Positions 1-5,900 of a DNA stretch of 7,530 nucleotides are shown piece after piece. The position numbers were made by a program, and so were the translations under genes. A model generated the notes under the pieces. The model saw only the letters and a list, made by a program, of their open reading frames with translations. It ran no database searches and was not told where the DNA came from. Within the stretch, counting starts at the first letter, position 1. Each line of letters opens with the position of its first letter. The DNA is from an archaeon (GTDB lineage: Archaea; Asgardarchaeota; Heimdallarchaeia; Hodarchaeales; S146-22): NCBI GenBank assembly GCA_024276395.1, contig JAJRXH010000347.1:1-7530 (forward strand), in the 5' to 3' direction.

Positions 1-464
1 CTCGTGCTGAAAGATCGGTCGCCCACGCTGTCCATGCGTGGCGCTCGTGTGGGACGAATGGGTGGTGAACGTCGAACTCGTGGGATTATCAGTAATTGAT
101 GACGGAAAGGGCTGACCAATGCTCGGACTTTCCTTCACCGCAGGATCTCTTGTCATCATTCGTGTTACCATCCAGTCACGTTCAAGGAACTGATTCGTGG
201 GGTGACGTGAATGCGCTAAAGAGTCAGTTCTGACCTGAAATAAAAAAGTCGGGTCCCTTACAGTATTGGAGATTGCCTCTCGCGTTGCGGGGATAAAAAC
301 ACGAGCCCTAGCGGGAGTATCCCCTTCTCGATGGTGATTTCTTTTCTTTCATTCCATTAAAATTCAAGCATCAACTCAGAATAACAAATAACAGCTAATG
401 GTGGAAAATAAAAACAAAAAAGCAAAATGAAAGCGTTCATGCAAACAATGACCAAGCAAGCATC
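1..464. other. Left-end stretch with no confident gene
   Basis: The first roughly 230 bases look GC-richer than the rest. Reading + frame 1, codons run open from the edge to TGA at 97-99 and end in an Arg/Gly-rich peptide (ending RTRGIISN), so this could be the 3' end of a gene cut by the window edge. On the minus strand an equally open but Ser/Thr/Pro-rich frame runs from an ATG near 159 off the left edge. I recognise neither product, and they cannot both be real. From about 230 to 404 I see only AT-rich spacer. The T-rich 3' end of the neighbouring minus-strand gene lies at 405-427. Confidence 0.4.
405..427 (-). terminator. U-rich terminator of the Arf-like gene
   Basis: Read on the minus strand this is a run of T-tracts (T4, T6, T5, T4) broken by single G, C or A bases. 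It begins about 37 nt after the TAG stop of the Arf-like gene. Archaeal RNA polymerase commonly terminates on such U-rich tracts without a strong hairpin. No convincing stem precedes it. Confidence 0.55.
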
Positions 465-1904
465 CTACCGGCGCATTCTCTGACGTCGTCGACGTTCAAT
501 TTCTTTGACCCGTTCGGCCACGCTTAATCTTCGGAAATATCGATAATATTCATCGTCCTCATAATCATCATGATGCACATGGACCGGGGTATCAATTCTC
601 GACTGTGAAGGTGTTATTTCTGGCTCTCGTGCCTCTTGGAAAGAACTGATCATTGTTGTCTCTTTTTTATCTAGTTCTGGCGTTATCTTTTCATCCTTTT
701 CCACGACGACACTTAGTTTTTTCTCTACAACTTGCGGTTCTTCTTCCACGGACGAGACCGTGAAAGAAGGCTCTTGGATGACATTAGACTCACTGGGACT
801 GACAGAGCCAGTGGTAGCAGGAAATTGACCTCCCACGGCGGGAACATCCTTGAGAGGTACATTCTTGAATCTTCTTCTAAGAATTCGCGCCCATTCCATG
901 GATTCTTGCTCTTCTTCATTCATGATTTGCTTTGTCTTCACGAAATCCTGGGCAATCTTACGCACCACTCCCGTAATGTCCACCAAAAATTGTCCTCGTT
1001 CTTCATCTTGAAGTGTTGCTCCTCGTAGACGCACTTCATCAATGATTCTTTCTGCCAGGATTTCAAGCAGCGTTTCATTTCCGTCATTCTTGGCCACGAT
1101 GAGACAGCCAACATGTCCATCATGAGAATCCACGCAATTAAAAAGGATGTAATCAGTCTTGGTTGGATCTGGATTGCGAAGATGAAGCGATTGCACGTTG
1201 GCATGAATGATCTCATTGGCAAATGCTGATAGTGCCGAATAGAAGGCCGTGATGAGGCCAGGTTCCTTGTTCAAGTCAACAAGATCATCTGATGCACTTC
1301 CATCCTCGACGAAAATATCCTTGGCTATGGCAATTGGGATGCCCGTTTCAATTTGATACACGTAAACTGTATTAACAGTGGGAAGTTCTCCCCCAGTAGC
1401 AAGAACGATTTGATTCGTGAGCCAATCAATGGCCTGTTTCACGCCTTGTCCAGTTAACGCGGATATGGGAAAAATTTCCAAGGCAGTGATGCCATAACGG
1501 CGACTTGCTGCTTTAAAATCAAAGAGTTTTGACAGCTCCTTGACAGAAGCCGCTTCGGGCAAGTCTTGCTTGTTAGCCAATACTACCATGGGAACGTTAT
1601 TCATTCGTGGAAGCACGAACAAGAACAGATCATAAGCAGTTGCAAAGAGGTTCGGGGCAGCGGCATCCATCACGAAAATGATGCCATCAGCCGTGGAAAG
1701 CATCTTTTCCCAGAATTCATTAACGAAAGCTTGTTGTCCACCAAGATCGGTCACGAGTAGTTCAACGCCTCGATAGTTAAATTTTCTCACGTTGAAACCT
1801 ATCGTTGGAGTCGTGCCTGTTGGTGACTGACCCATCAATCTTTGAACGAGTGTTGTCTTGCCTGCACCTGCAGGGCCGACCACGGCTATTTTTGTTGATG
1901 GCAA
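465..1904 (-). CDS. Arf-family small GTPase fused to a longin/roadblock-like domain, with a basic tail
   Basis: A predicted GTP-binding switch protein of 479 aa, far longer than a bare Arf (about 180 aa). Residues 1-168 form the GTPase domain: P-loop GPAGAGKT (10-17), Arf-diagnostic switch I PTIGFNV (33-39), G3 DLGGQ (53-57) with catalytic-type Gln57, G4 NKQD (111-114) and G5 SAL (148-150). Residues about 178-325 look like a longin/roadblock-like alpha-beta domain (YVYQIETGIPI strand, ITAFYSALSAFANEI helix, YILFNCVD and GCLIVAK strands), a fusion known in Asgard archaea. Residues about 345-440 are Pro/Ser/Glu-rich and probably disordered. The end is acidic-aromatic (DDYEDDEYYRYF) and then strongly basic (RRRRQRMRR). 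There is no Gly2 and no N-terminal amphipathic helix, so Arf-style myristoylation is unlikely; the basic tail could bind membrane (inference). The TTG start is forced: the P-loop begins at residue 10, an in-frame TGA lies just upstream, and the next Met (24) is beyond the P-loop. Confidence 0.93.
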   Translation of the reverse strand: MPSTKIAVVGPAGAGKTTLVQRLMGQSPTGTTPTIGFNVRKFNYRGVELLVTDLGGQQAFVNEFWEKMLSTADGIIFVMDAAAPNLFATAYDLFLFVLPRMNNVPMVVLANKQDLPEAASVKELSKLFDFKAASRRYGITALEIFPISALTGQGVKQAIDWLTNQIVLATGGELPTVNTVYVYQIETGIPIAIAKDIFVEDGSASDDLVDLNKEPGLITAFYSALSAFANEIIHANVQSLHLRNPDPTKTDYILFNCVDSHDGHVGCLIVAKNDGNETLLEILAERIIDEVRLRGATLQDEERGQFLVDITGVVRKIAQDFVKTKQIMNEEEQESMEWARILRRRFKNVPLKDVPAVGGQFPATTGSVSPSESNVIQEPSFTVSSVEEEPQVVEKKLSVVVEKDEKITPELDKKETTMISSFQEAREPEITPSQSRIDTPVHVHHDDYEDDEYYRYFRRLSVAERVKEIERRRRQRMRR

Positions 1905-1910
1905 TATTCT

Positions 1911-1915
1911 ACCTC
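1911..1915 (-). promoter_or_regulatory. Ribosome binding site fixing a TTG start
   Basis: GAGGT on the minus strand sits 6 nt before the TTG codon at 1904-1902. It supports this non-ATG start over the internal Met codons. The in-frame TGA overlaps the start of the motif. Confidence 0.7.
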
Positions 1916-1932
1916 ACGTGTTTCTGATGTGG

Positions 1933-1944
1933 TATTTGTATATC
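1933..1944 (-). promoter_or_regulatory. Candidate TATA box of the Arf-like gene
   Basis: The minus strand reads GATATACAAATA. A start site about 25 nt downstream would fall near 1912-1916 and give a very short leader that just includes the GAGGT motif. A second candidate, ATATTTAAAC at about 1992-2001, would give a leader of about 65 nt. Sequence alone does not choose between them. Confidence 0.4.
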
Positions 1945-2040
1945 AACTTCATTAAAATCTTTCGGTTTCAGTTACACCTTTTCTTGTCATTGTTTAAATA
2001 TGTTATCGTGACCATTCCATCCTCATCCGATGTCGAAGAC

Positions 2041-2066
2041 CTGCCAAAGTTTCTTCTTTTTGGCAG
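2041..2066. repeat. Perfect inverted repeat, possible RNA hairpin
   Basis: Arms CTGCCAAA (2041-2048) and TTTGGCAG (2059-2066) are exact reverse complements around a 10-nt loop. On neither strand does a U-tract follow, so it is a poor intrinsic terminator. It may be a leader hairpin for the minus-strand transcript that runs toward the Arf-like gene, or a protein-binding dyad. Confidence 0.45.
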
Positions 2067-2323
2067 TCAAATGCCGCATGAATTCAAAAGACTCACTAAT
2101 CATCATATCCTCACTTCTTCCGAAGCATGACCGTCAAGCACTCTAATACATTCCACCAAACCCTCTCAAGAACAGAAATCTCATTGGAGAGACCTCCTAA
2201 TTTTCATTCATTGACATACTCTTGATAGCCAACTAATAGAACGGAGGAAATTTACCTCAACCAATGAATTCCAAACCGCTAGAAAAGAAGTGATCAGTTT
2301 CAAACAACTCTCGAAGCAATGAA

Positions 2324-2400
2324 TGGCGGGCGCGAGGGGATTCGAACCCCCGACCCACGGGTTAAAAGCCCGTTGCTCTGCCTGGCTGAGCTACGCGCCC
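2324..2400 (-). tRNA. tRNA-Lys(UUU) with encoded CCA
   Basis: Read on the minus strand this is a complete cloverleaf. The acceptor stem is GGGCGCG/CGCGCCC, the D-stem GCTC/GAGC with a 9-nt loop, and the anticodon stem ACGGG/CCCGT. The anticodon loop is CTTTTAA (anticodon TTT, 2366-2364). The variable loop is GGGTC, and the T-arm is GGGGG-TTCGAAT-CCCCT with one G-U pair. The discriminator is G, and genomic CCA follows at 2326-2324, so no tail addition is needed at first maturation. There is no intron. The body without CCA is 74 nt. No good TATA box is seen 25-30 nt upstream. It lies downstream of the zinc-ribbon gene on the same strand, but a terminator-like hairpin at 2505-2525 lies between them. 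Confidence 0.97.
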
Positions 2401-2504
2401 CTCATCACTTTTCCCGCCTCGATGATGCTCCTAACATCAATGGGAACACCAACTCAAGGAGCACATCCCCATCTCGCCCCGATCTATCATCTATCAGCCT
2501 CATT

Positions 2505-2525
2505 AAAAAAAGCTATTCTAATAGC
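2505..2525 (-). terminator. Hairpin plus T7 terminator of the zinc-ribbon gene
   Basis: On the minus strand GCTATT and AATAGC-type arms (2525-2512) form a short stem, best drawn as 5 bp with a 4-nt loop, followed directly by seven Ts (2511-2505). It lies about 100 nt beyond the stop of the zinc-ribbon gene and before the tRNA. This suggests the two are separate transcripts. Confidence 0.6.
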
Positions 2526-2624
2526 ATCCAATCCAAATCATCACGAGGCAAAACCTTGGTAGGTAGAGTCATAGAAATAAAGGCAGCGATGACACAATTA
2601 ATCACCATGAGTTTTCTCTGCTGT

Positions 2625-3431
2625 TCAAGTTCGGACTTTAGCACCGCATTTCGAACAGAAAAGGCTTCCAGGCGGGAGTGGATTACGACATGAATGACAT
2701 CTCAACGTGGGAAAGGAAACTGGTGGAGTTGGAGATTGCATCCCAAGTTCATTTTCACGAGGATGTCTACTATCAGCAATCGAGGCATTCTCCGAGGGAC
2801 GAACTGGCGGCACGGGAGAGGGCAAAAACTTGTCCAAGAGTTGCCAGGGATTTTCGGATCCTTCACTTGAAGATGACTTGGAGGGAATCGTTCGCGCAGC
2901 GCGATGTTGTCCCTGAGAAGGAGGAAACGGGACACTCGAGGTGGTGGACCGCGATGGCCCGAACGAAGTTGTCGATGAAAACCGTGGAACCGTTGAGTCT
3001 GGGAACGATGGTCGGACTTGAGACAATTGTTCTCGAAAGCGTGCAGAACCATCTTGTTGTCGTTCTGTTATCCTCACTGTCGTTGATGATCCTACATTCG
3101 AGGGGGGAAGGGACTGACCTAGCATCAAGACCACTTGATTCACTAGATTGAGCAAGTGTTGAACGGTTTCTTGTAATTGGCCAATCTTTTCACCACAATT
3201 ACAGGACAAGACACCAGCTACCGCCATCGGATTGAGTTCGCCTCGTTCAATCTTTGCTTGAAGAGTTTCACTGGTAAGAGGAGCTATCTTCTTGAATCCA
3301 ACGATGAGACCCGTGTCATCGAAATCTACCACGAGACCTTGTTGAATGAGGGCATCGAAGATGTCACGTGCGAGATAATGCTTCCCATTGACCACGATCA
3401 CTCCTTGAAACGGATTCCGTTGGACACTCAT
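2625..3431 (-). CDS. Protein of unknown function with C-terminal zinc ribbon
   Basis: 268 aa; I do not recognise the family. Residues 1-75 form a compact hydrophobic/charged domain (VIVVNGKHYLARDIFDAL, then FDDTGLIVGFKKI). A CNC motif (77-79) follows, then an amphipathic helix (GQLQETVQHLLNLVNQVV, about 84-101) that could make a coiled-coil contact. Residues about 108-240 are Ser/Pro/Arg-rich and look disordered. The end is a classic zinc ribbon, C-x2-C-x10-C-x2-C, with Cys245, Cys248, Cys259 and Cys262. No signal peptide or membrane helix is seen. The ATG at 3431 is the first start after an in-frame stop 6 nt upstream, and the SD is weak (GGTG). It is transcribed divergently from the ureohydrolase. 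A role as adaptor or nucleic-acid-binding protein is possible but is only inference. Confidence 0.85.
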   Translation of the reverse strand: MSVQRNPFQGVIVVNGKHYLARDIFDALIQQGLVVDFDDTGLIVGFKKIAPLTSETLQAKIERGELNPMAVAGVLSCNCGEKIGQLQETVQHLLNLVNQVVLMLGQSLPPSNVGSSTTVRITERQQDGSARFREQLSQVRPSFPDSTVPRFSSTTSFGPSRSTTSSVPFPPSQGQHRAARTIPSKSSSSEGSENPWQLLDKFLPSPVPPVRPSENASIADSRHPRENELGMQSPTPPVSFPTLRCHSCRNPLPPGSLFCSKCGAKVRT

Positions 3432-3574
3432 GCATCACACCGACATCTCAGTTGATGGGTCACTGTAGGATGACCAATCACGTGCAACGAGGCAATTCTC
3501 TTCTTCAAATATCTGAGCGCGTGTTAACTGGATATTACAAGTTGAACAGTTCCACCTGGAGAATGCGTCATCCT

Positions 3575-3592
3575 CATCATGATATAATGATG
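3575..3592 (+). promoter_or_regulatory. TATA box inside a CATCAT/ATGATG dyad, ureohydrolase promoter
   Basis: A TATAAT core (3583-3588) lies about 90 nt before the chosen start codon. A transcription start near 3610 would leave a leader of roughly 65 nt. Perfect 6-bp arms CATCAT (3575-3580) and ATGATG (3587-3592) overlap the box, so a bound regulator would block TBP. CATCA and TGATG words are common in this window, so the dyad may be chance. Confidence 0.4.
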
Positions 3593-3674
3593 GTGACTCT
3601 CCTAGCAGAAATCAATTATTGGTTACTGCAATGCTGTCATGCAACAACACAACCTTTCGATGAGGCTTGATGAC

Positions 3675-4613
3675 ATGAAGTTTGATGACCTTCATCTTCA
3701 TTCCATGACCAATCCGATGCTTTGCGGCATCATCTCGCCAGACATTAATGAAGAAGAGGCAAATTTTCACTTGATCGGTGTACCTCTTGATAGCACTTCT
3801 TCTCATCGCACAGGAGCACGACTTGCTCCTCAAAAACTCCGTGGAATCTTGATGGCTGACAGCGTGGAATGCACTTCAGAAACTGGAATTGATTTACAGG
3901 AACATTATCGGATCAAGGACTGGGGTGATTTAAGTTTCTCGCAATCGCGAATGCAAGAGACTCATGACATCATCAAGAAAGCCTTTCAATCATTACTCCA
4001 AGAAACGCCACACTTCATCGCACTTGGGGGTGATCATGCCATTGCAACGCCCATTCATCACGCTCTCAATGAATCAATAGAAGAATTTGCCATCGTATAT
4101 TTTGATGCACACTTTGATGCCTATGATGAACTCCTCGGCGAACCCCTTTCACATGGGTCCGTGATGCGAAGAACTCTAGAACTTGAAAACTTTGCACCCG
4201 AAAAGAGTGTCTATGTCGGAATAAGAGATTATCCTAGTGATCAAAAGAAATTCCTAGAAGATCATAGCTTTGAAATCATTTATGCCTTTGAATTTGATGA
4301 AACGGGCCCCCTAGAATTAGCAGCACGCGCATCCAAGTCACTTCCGCGAGGGGGTGATGTTACCCATCTTCATTTTAGCATTGATCTTGACGTGTTTGAT
4401 ACGGCCGCCGCACCTGGCGTGGGAAATCCCACTCCTGGTGGACCTACATCTCGGATGCTCTTCAGCTTTACAAGACATCTCATCAAGAAGAGCAAGCTTG
4501 ACTCACTGGCCATGGTTGAGTACAATCCTCCCTTTGATGTTTCCGAAATCACTGGCTACCTTGCAATCAAATATCTAGTTGAAATGCTAGGGGCACGAGT
4601 GATGCCAAAATGA
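3675..4613 (+). CDS. Agmatinase/arginase-family ureohydrolase (SpeB-like)
   Basis: Predicted to hydrolyse a guanidino compound to urea plus an amine, most likely agmatine to putrescine in polyamine synthesis, using two Mn2+ ions in the cytosol. With the chosen start it has 312 aa, normal for the family (about 290-320). Family motifs in order: GVPLD and SSHRTGARLAP (35-52), GGDH (118-121, ligand His121), DAHFD (144-148, ligands Asp144, His146, Asp148), SHG (159-161), SIDLDVFD (235-242, ligands Asp237, Asp239), PGVGNPTPGG, and VEYNPPFD with Glu282. All six metal ligands are present. The usual Asp-Pro after the last ligand pair is Asp-Thr here (DTAAAPG). The start at 3675 is chosen because TGAGG (3661-3665) lies 9 nt upstream. 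ATG 3639 and 3660 are in frame but lack an SD. Arginase, formimidoylglutamase or guanidinase activity cannot be excluded from sequence, so no symbol is given. Confidence 0.93.
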   Translation: MKFDDLHLHSMTNPMLCGIISPDINEEEANFHLIGVPLDSTSSHRTGARLAPQKLRGILMADSVECTSETGIDLQEHYRIKDWGDLSFSQSRMQETHDIIKKAFQSLLQETPHFIALGGDHAIATPIHHALNESIEEFAIVYFDAHFDAYDELLGEPLSHGSVMRRTLELENFAPEKSVYVGIRDYPSDQKKFLEDHSFEIIYAFEFDETGPLELAARASKSLPRGGDVTHLHFSIDLDVFDTAAAPGVGNPTPGGPTSRMLFSFTRHLIKKSKLDSLAMVEYNPPFDVSEITGYLAIKYLVEMLGARVMPK

Positions 4614-4630
4614 AAGGCACCATCATCATT

Positions 4631-4654
4631 CTCCCTTTTTCTCTTCTGTTTTTC
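4631..4654 (+). terminator. Pyrimidine-rich terminator of the ureohydrolase gene
   Basis: A C/T tract with two T5 runs starts 18 nt after the TGA stop. It fits the U-rich termination signals of archaea, and no strong stem precedes it. Confidence 0.5.
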
Positions 4655-4660
4655 TGATCA

Positions 4661-4793
4661 CGTCATCACGTCGATGATGTGCTGATTTCACGCAATGTCA
4701 TTTCTTCATCCGTGAGACCGTCGTTTCCCCACGAGAATCGATAATAAAACTCGAACATTCGTGAATTATCCATAGTCAAGGGTGGTTTTCCTC
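4661..4793. repeat. Diverged direct repeat, copy A
   Basis: It pairs with copy B at 5460-5592, and both are 133 bp by hand alignment. The left block (4661-4701) matches 28 of 41 positions, including TGATG and TGATTTC. The right block (4759-4793) matches 28 of 36 columns, including TCGTGA, ATTATCC, GTCAA and TTTTC. The middle is poorly conserved, with TCGT and ACGAG words shared. Most right-block differences are transitions. In the left block CATCA (4664-4668) can pair with TGATG (4675-4679) around a 6-nt loop. It lies just after the ureohydrolase terminator. Confidence 0.6.
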
Positions 4794-4969
4794 ATTTTTT
4801 TGTCGTCCATTCTCACTAAATGATGACGTTCAAGACGAATTCCTTCTTTTAAGCCGATGGCTCATGATCATGGACAACAGCAACTTCTTTTCCAAAAAAA
4901 AATGACGATTTCGAGAAATTTCTCAAAAAAAAGATTTTTTCTTTCGTGATTGGTTCCGCCATTCCAACA

Positions 4970-4977
4970 TATATAAA
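4970..4977 (+). promoter_or_regulatory. TATA box of the regulator gene
   Basis: TATATAAA is the best archaeal TATA match in the window. It predicts a start site about 25 nt downstream, near 5000, at the right edge of the adjacent dyad. The leader to the chosen start codon would be about 120 nt. Confidence 0.75.
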
Positions 4978-5001
4978 CTACTTAGATTTATATCTAAGTA
5001 G
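4978..5001. promoter_or_regulatory. Operator-like perfect dyad abutting the TATA box
   Basis: Arms CTACTTAGAT (4978-4987) and ATCTAAGTAG (4992-5001) are exact reverse complements around TTAT. The dyad begins at the first base after TATATAAA and extends to the predicted transcription start. A dimeric winged-helix protein bound here would block RNA polymerase recruitment. As the first gene downstream encodes such a protein, negative autoregulation is the simplest reading (inference). Confidence 0.75.
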
Positions 5002-5104
5002 AAATAAATCAAGCTACATCAGAACTTCACGAACTTGAAGAATGGTGAGGTTTCACGTCAAACACTTTAATGAAAAACTTTAGCCGAAAGAAAATAAACA
5101 AAAA

Positions 5105-5112
5105 GGAAGGTG
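5105..5112 (+). promoter_or_regulatory. Ribosome binding site deciding the regulator start
   Basis: GGAAGGTG lies 8 nt before ATG 5121. It favours that start over the in-frame ATG at 5070, which has no SD. The out-of-frame ATG at 5116 lies too close to be used from this site. Confidence 0.65.
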
Positions 5113-5120
5113 TCCATGAA

Positions 5121-5354
5121 ATGAATGAGATTGAGCAAGAAATCTTAATTAGAGCGTTTCCAACCTCCATTCAAGTTGTCTATCGTGTATTATCTTCTGG
5201 AAAGCCATTAAAACCTGCTGACATCCAGAAAAAAACAAAACTATCACCGAGAACCGTGAGAAAGGCATTAAAAATCCTTAGAATGAAGGGATACATCAAG
5301 AACATTCCAGACATGACGGACTTGCGATCCCAATACTACGTGATTGTTGAATGA
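5121..5354 (+). CDS. Small winged helix-turn-helix (MarR-like) transcriptional regulator
   Basis: 77 aa, essentially a single DNA-binding domain with no ligand or oligomerisation domain visible. The N-terminal helix region FPTSIQVVYRVLSSGKPL (11-28) leads into the HTH: PADIQKKTKLS (30-40) and recognition helix PRTVRKALKILRMKGYI (41-57). A short wing segment (NIPDMTDLRSQYYVIVE) completes the fold. Recognition rests on pattern: small archaeal regulators of this kind have a VYKVL-like helix, then RTVRYAL-like recognition residues and a D-x-R-x-x-Y end. The gene is monocistronic between a TATA/dyad promoter and a T8 tract, and diverged repeats flank it on both sides. The perfect dyad at its promoter is the obvious candidate target. 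Starting at 5070 would give 94 aa with a Lys-rich extension but no SD. Targets other than itself are unknown. Confidence 0.85.
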   Translation: MNEIEQEILIRAFPTSIQVVYRVLSSGKPLKPADIQKKTKLSPRTVRKALKILRMKGYIKNIPDMTDLRSQYYVIVE

Positions 5355-5382
5355 TAAAATTAACACGTTGTTCTTTTCATCG

Positions 5383-5390
5383 TTTTTTTT
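5383..5390 (+). terminator. T8 terminator of the regulator gene
   Basis: Eight consecutive Ts lie 29 nt after the TGA stop, followed by C and A7, so the T and A runs could also fold back. It is a typical U-tract terminator for an archaeal gene. Confidence 0.6.
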
Positions 5391-5459
5391 CAAAAAAAGA
5401 TCACTCAATCATCACTTGTTTTCGTTCTTTCGCCTTTTTACCCTCAGTCTTATCAGTTA

Positions 5460-5592
5460 CGCTATTACATCGGTGATGCAATGATTTCAAACACGGACAT
5501 CGAGTAATTCCCGATGCAGATGTCGTCCTTTGAGTTACGAGGAAAAACACGAGGAATCGTGAGATTATCCCTGGTCAAAAGTAATTTTCTTC
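5460..5592. repeat. Diverged direct repeat, copy B
   Basis: Partner of copy A, in the same orientation and 799 bp away at both ends, so the pair brackets the regulator gene. TATTA (5463-5467) can still pair with TGATG (5474-5478). The two C-to-T differences from copy A turn C-G pairs into U-G pairs on the plus strand, which is weak support for a conserved RNA hairpin. The right block keeps TCGTGA, ATTATCC, GTCAA and TTTTC. Confidence 0.6.
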
Positions 5593-5900
5593 TTAATTTC
5601 AACAAATTTGCCGTGTTATTAAAAAACAGATCAAAAATCGCCAAGACTAACAAATCGCGTGAGAAACATAGCTAGATACTTGAATGGACAGAAATACAGT
5701 GCCAAACCTTTGACAAGCTCTTTTTCGCATCCCTCACGACTTCATTCTGCACTTAGTAGGCATGACATGCATCAAGATTCGAGGAGTTGCTTCACGAACT
5801 TTTTTTAATCACGAGCCTTCAACAAACCCATGGATAGGATATTATCATCTCTTTCTTCAATCATCATGAATCTACTAACAAGCAGGCAAGGAGAACATGA

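Larger units (their letters stand above)
1905..2323. other. Intergenic spacer between tRNA-Lys and the Arf-like gene
   Basis: It holds candidate promoters for the Arf-like gene near its left end and a perfect 8-bp inverted repeat at 2041-2066. It also holds two very short minus-strand frames with SD-like motifs: 27 codons at 2106-2023 (GAGG just upstream) and 13 codons at 2184-2143 (a perfect AGGAGGT 7 nt upstream). I do not call either as a gene because nothing besides the SD supports translation. The remainder shows no recognisable structure. Confidence 0.5.
4614..5120. other. Intergenic region between ureohydrolase and regulator
   Basis: From left to right: pyrimidine-rich terminator (4631-4654), repeat copy A (4661-4793), a perfect 12-bp palindrome GAGAAATTTCTC (4913-4924) followed by A8 and T6 tracts, a TATA box (4970-4977), an operator-like dyad (4978-5001), and a leader of roughly 120 nt. 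The leader contains a 13-codon frame at 5042-5083 without a convincing SD. An in-frame ATG at 5070 would extend the regulator by 17 residues but has no SD. Confidence 0.6.
5355..5900. other. Intergenic region between regulator and Ras-like GTPase
   Basis: It holds the T8 terminator (5383-5390), a pyrimidine-rich stretch to about 5450, repeat copy B (5460-5592), and then about 250 nt with four TCACGA-type words. An AT-rich box, TATTAT (5840-5845), is a weak TATA candidate for the GTPase gene. A 35-codon plus-strand frame from ATG 5762 has no SD and no recognisable product. A 62-codon minus-strand frame lies inside copy B, but the repeats are conserved at DNA level rather than protein level, so I do not call it. 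Confidence 0.5.

Noticed and set aside
96..160. Possible C/D-box sRNA
   Set aside because: A TGATGA and a CTGA word can be found on each strand, but no ordered C, D', C', D set with correct spacing exists, and these words are common here.
2319..2693. Plus-strand frames across the tRNA locus
   Set aside because: They read through the reverse complement of a perfect tRNA cloverleaf. The apparent GIRTPDPRVKSPLL-type peptide is a well-known artefact of translating tRNA genes.
2678..3151. 157-codon plus-strand frame opposite the zinc-ribbon gene
   Set aside because: It is antisense to a coding sequence with a clear zinc ribbon, and the predicted product has no recognisable domain.
3639..3674. 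Longer N-terminus for the ureohydrolase
   Set aside because: ATG 3639 and 3660 have no SD, whereas TGAGG precedes ATG 3675 at suitable spacing, and family proteins do not need the extra residues.
5465..5653. 62-codon minus-strand frame in the spacer before the Ras-like gene
   Set aside because: It lies mostly inside repeat copy B. The matching frame in copy A shares only about 11 of 41 residues while the DNA blocks match better, so the conservation is not of protein.
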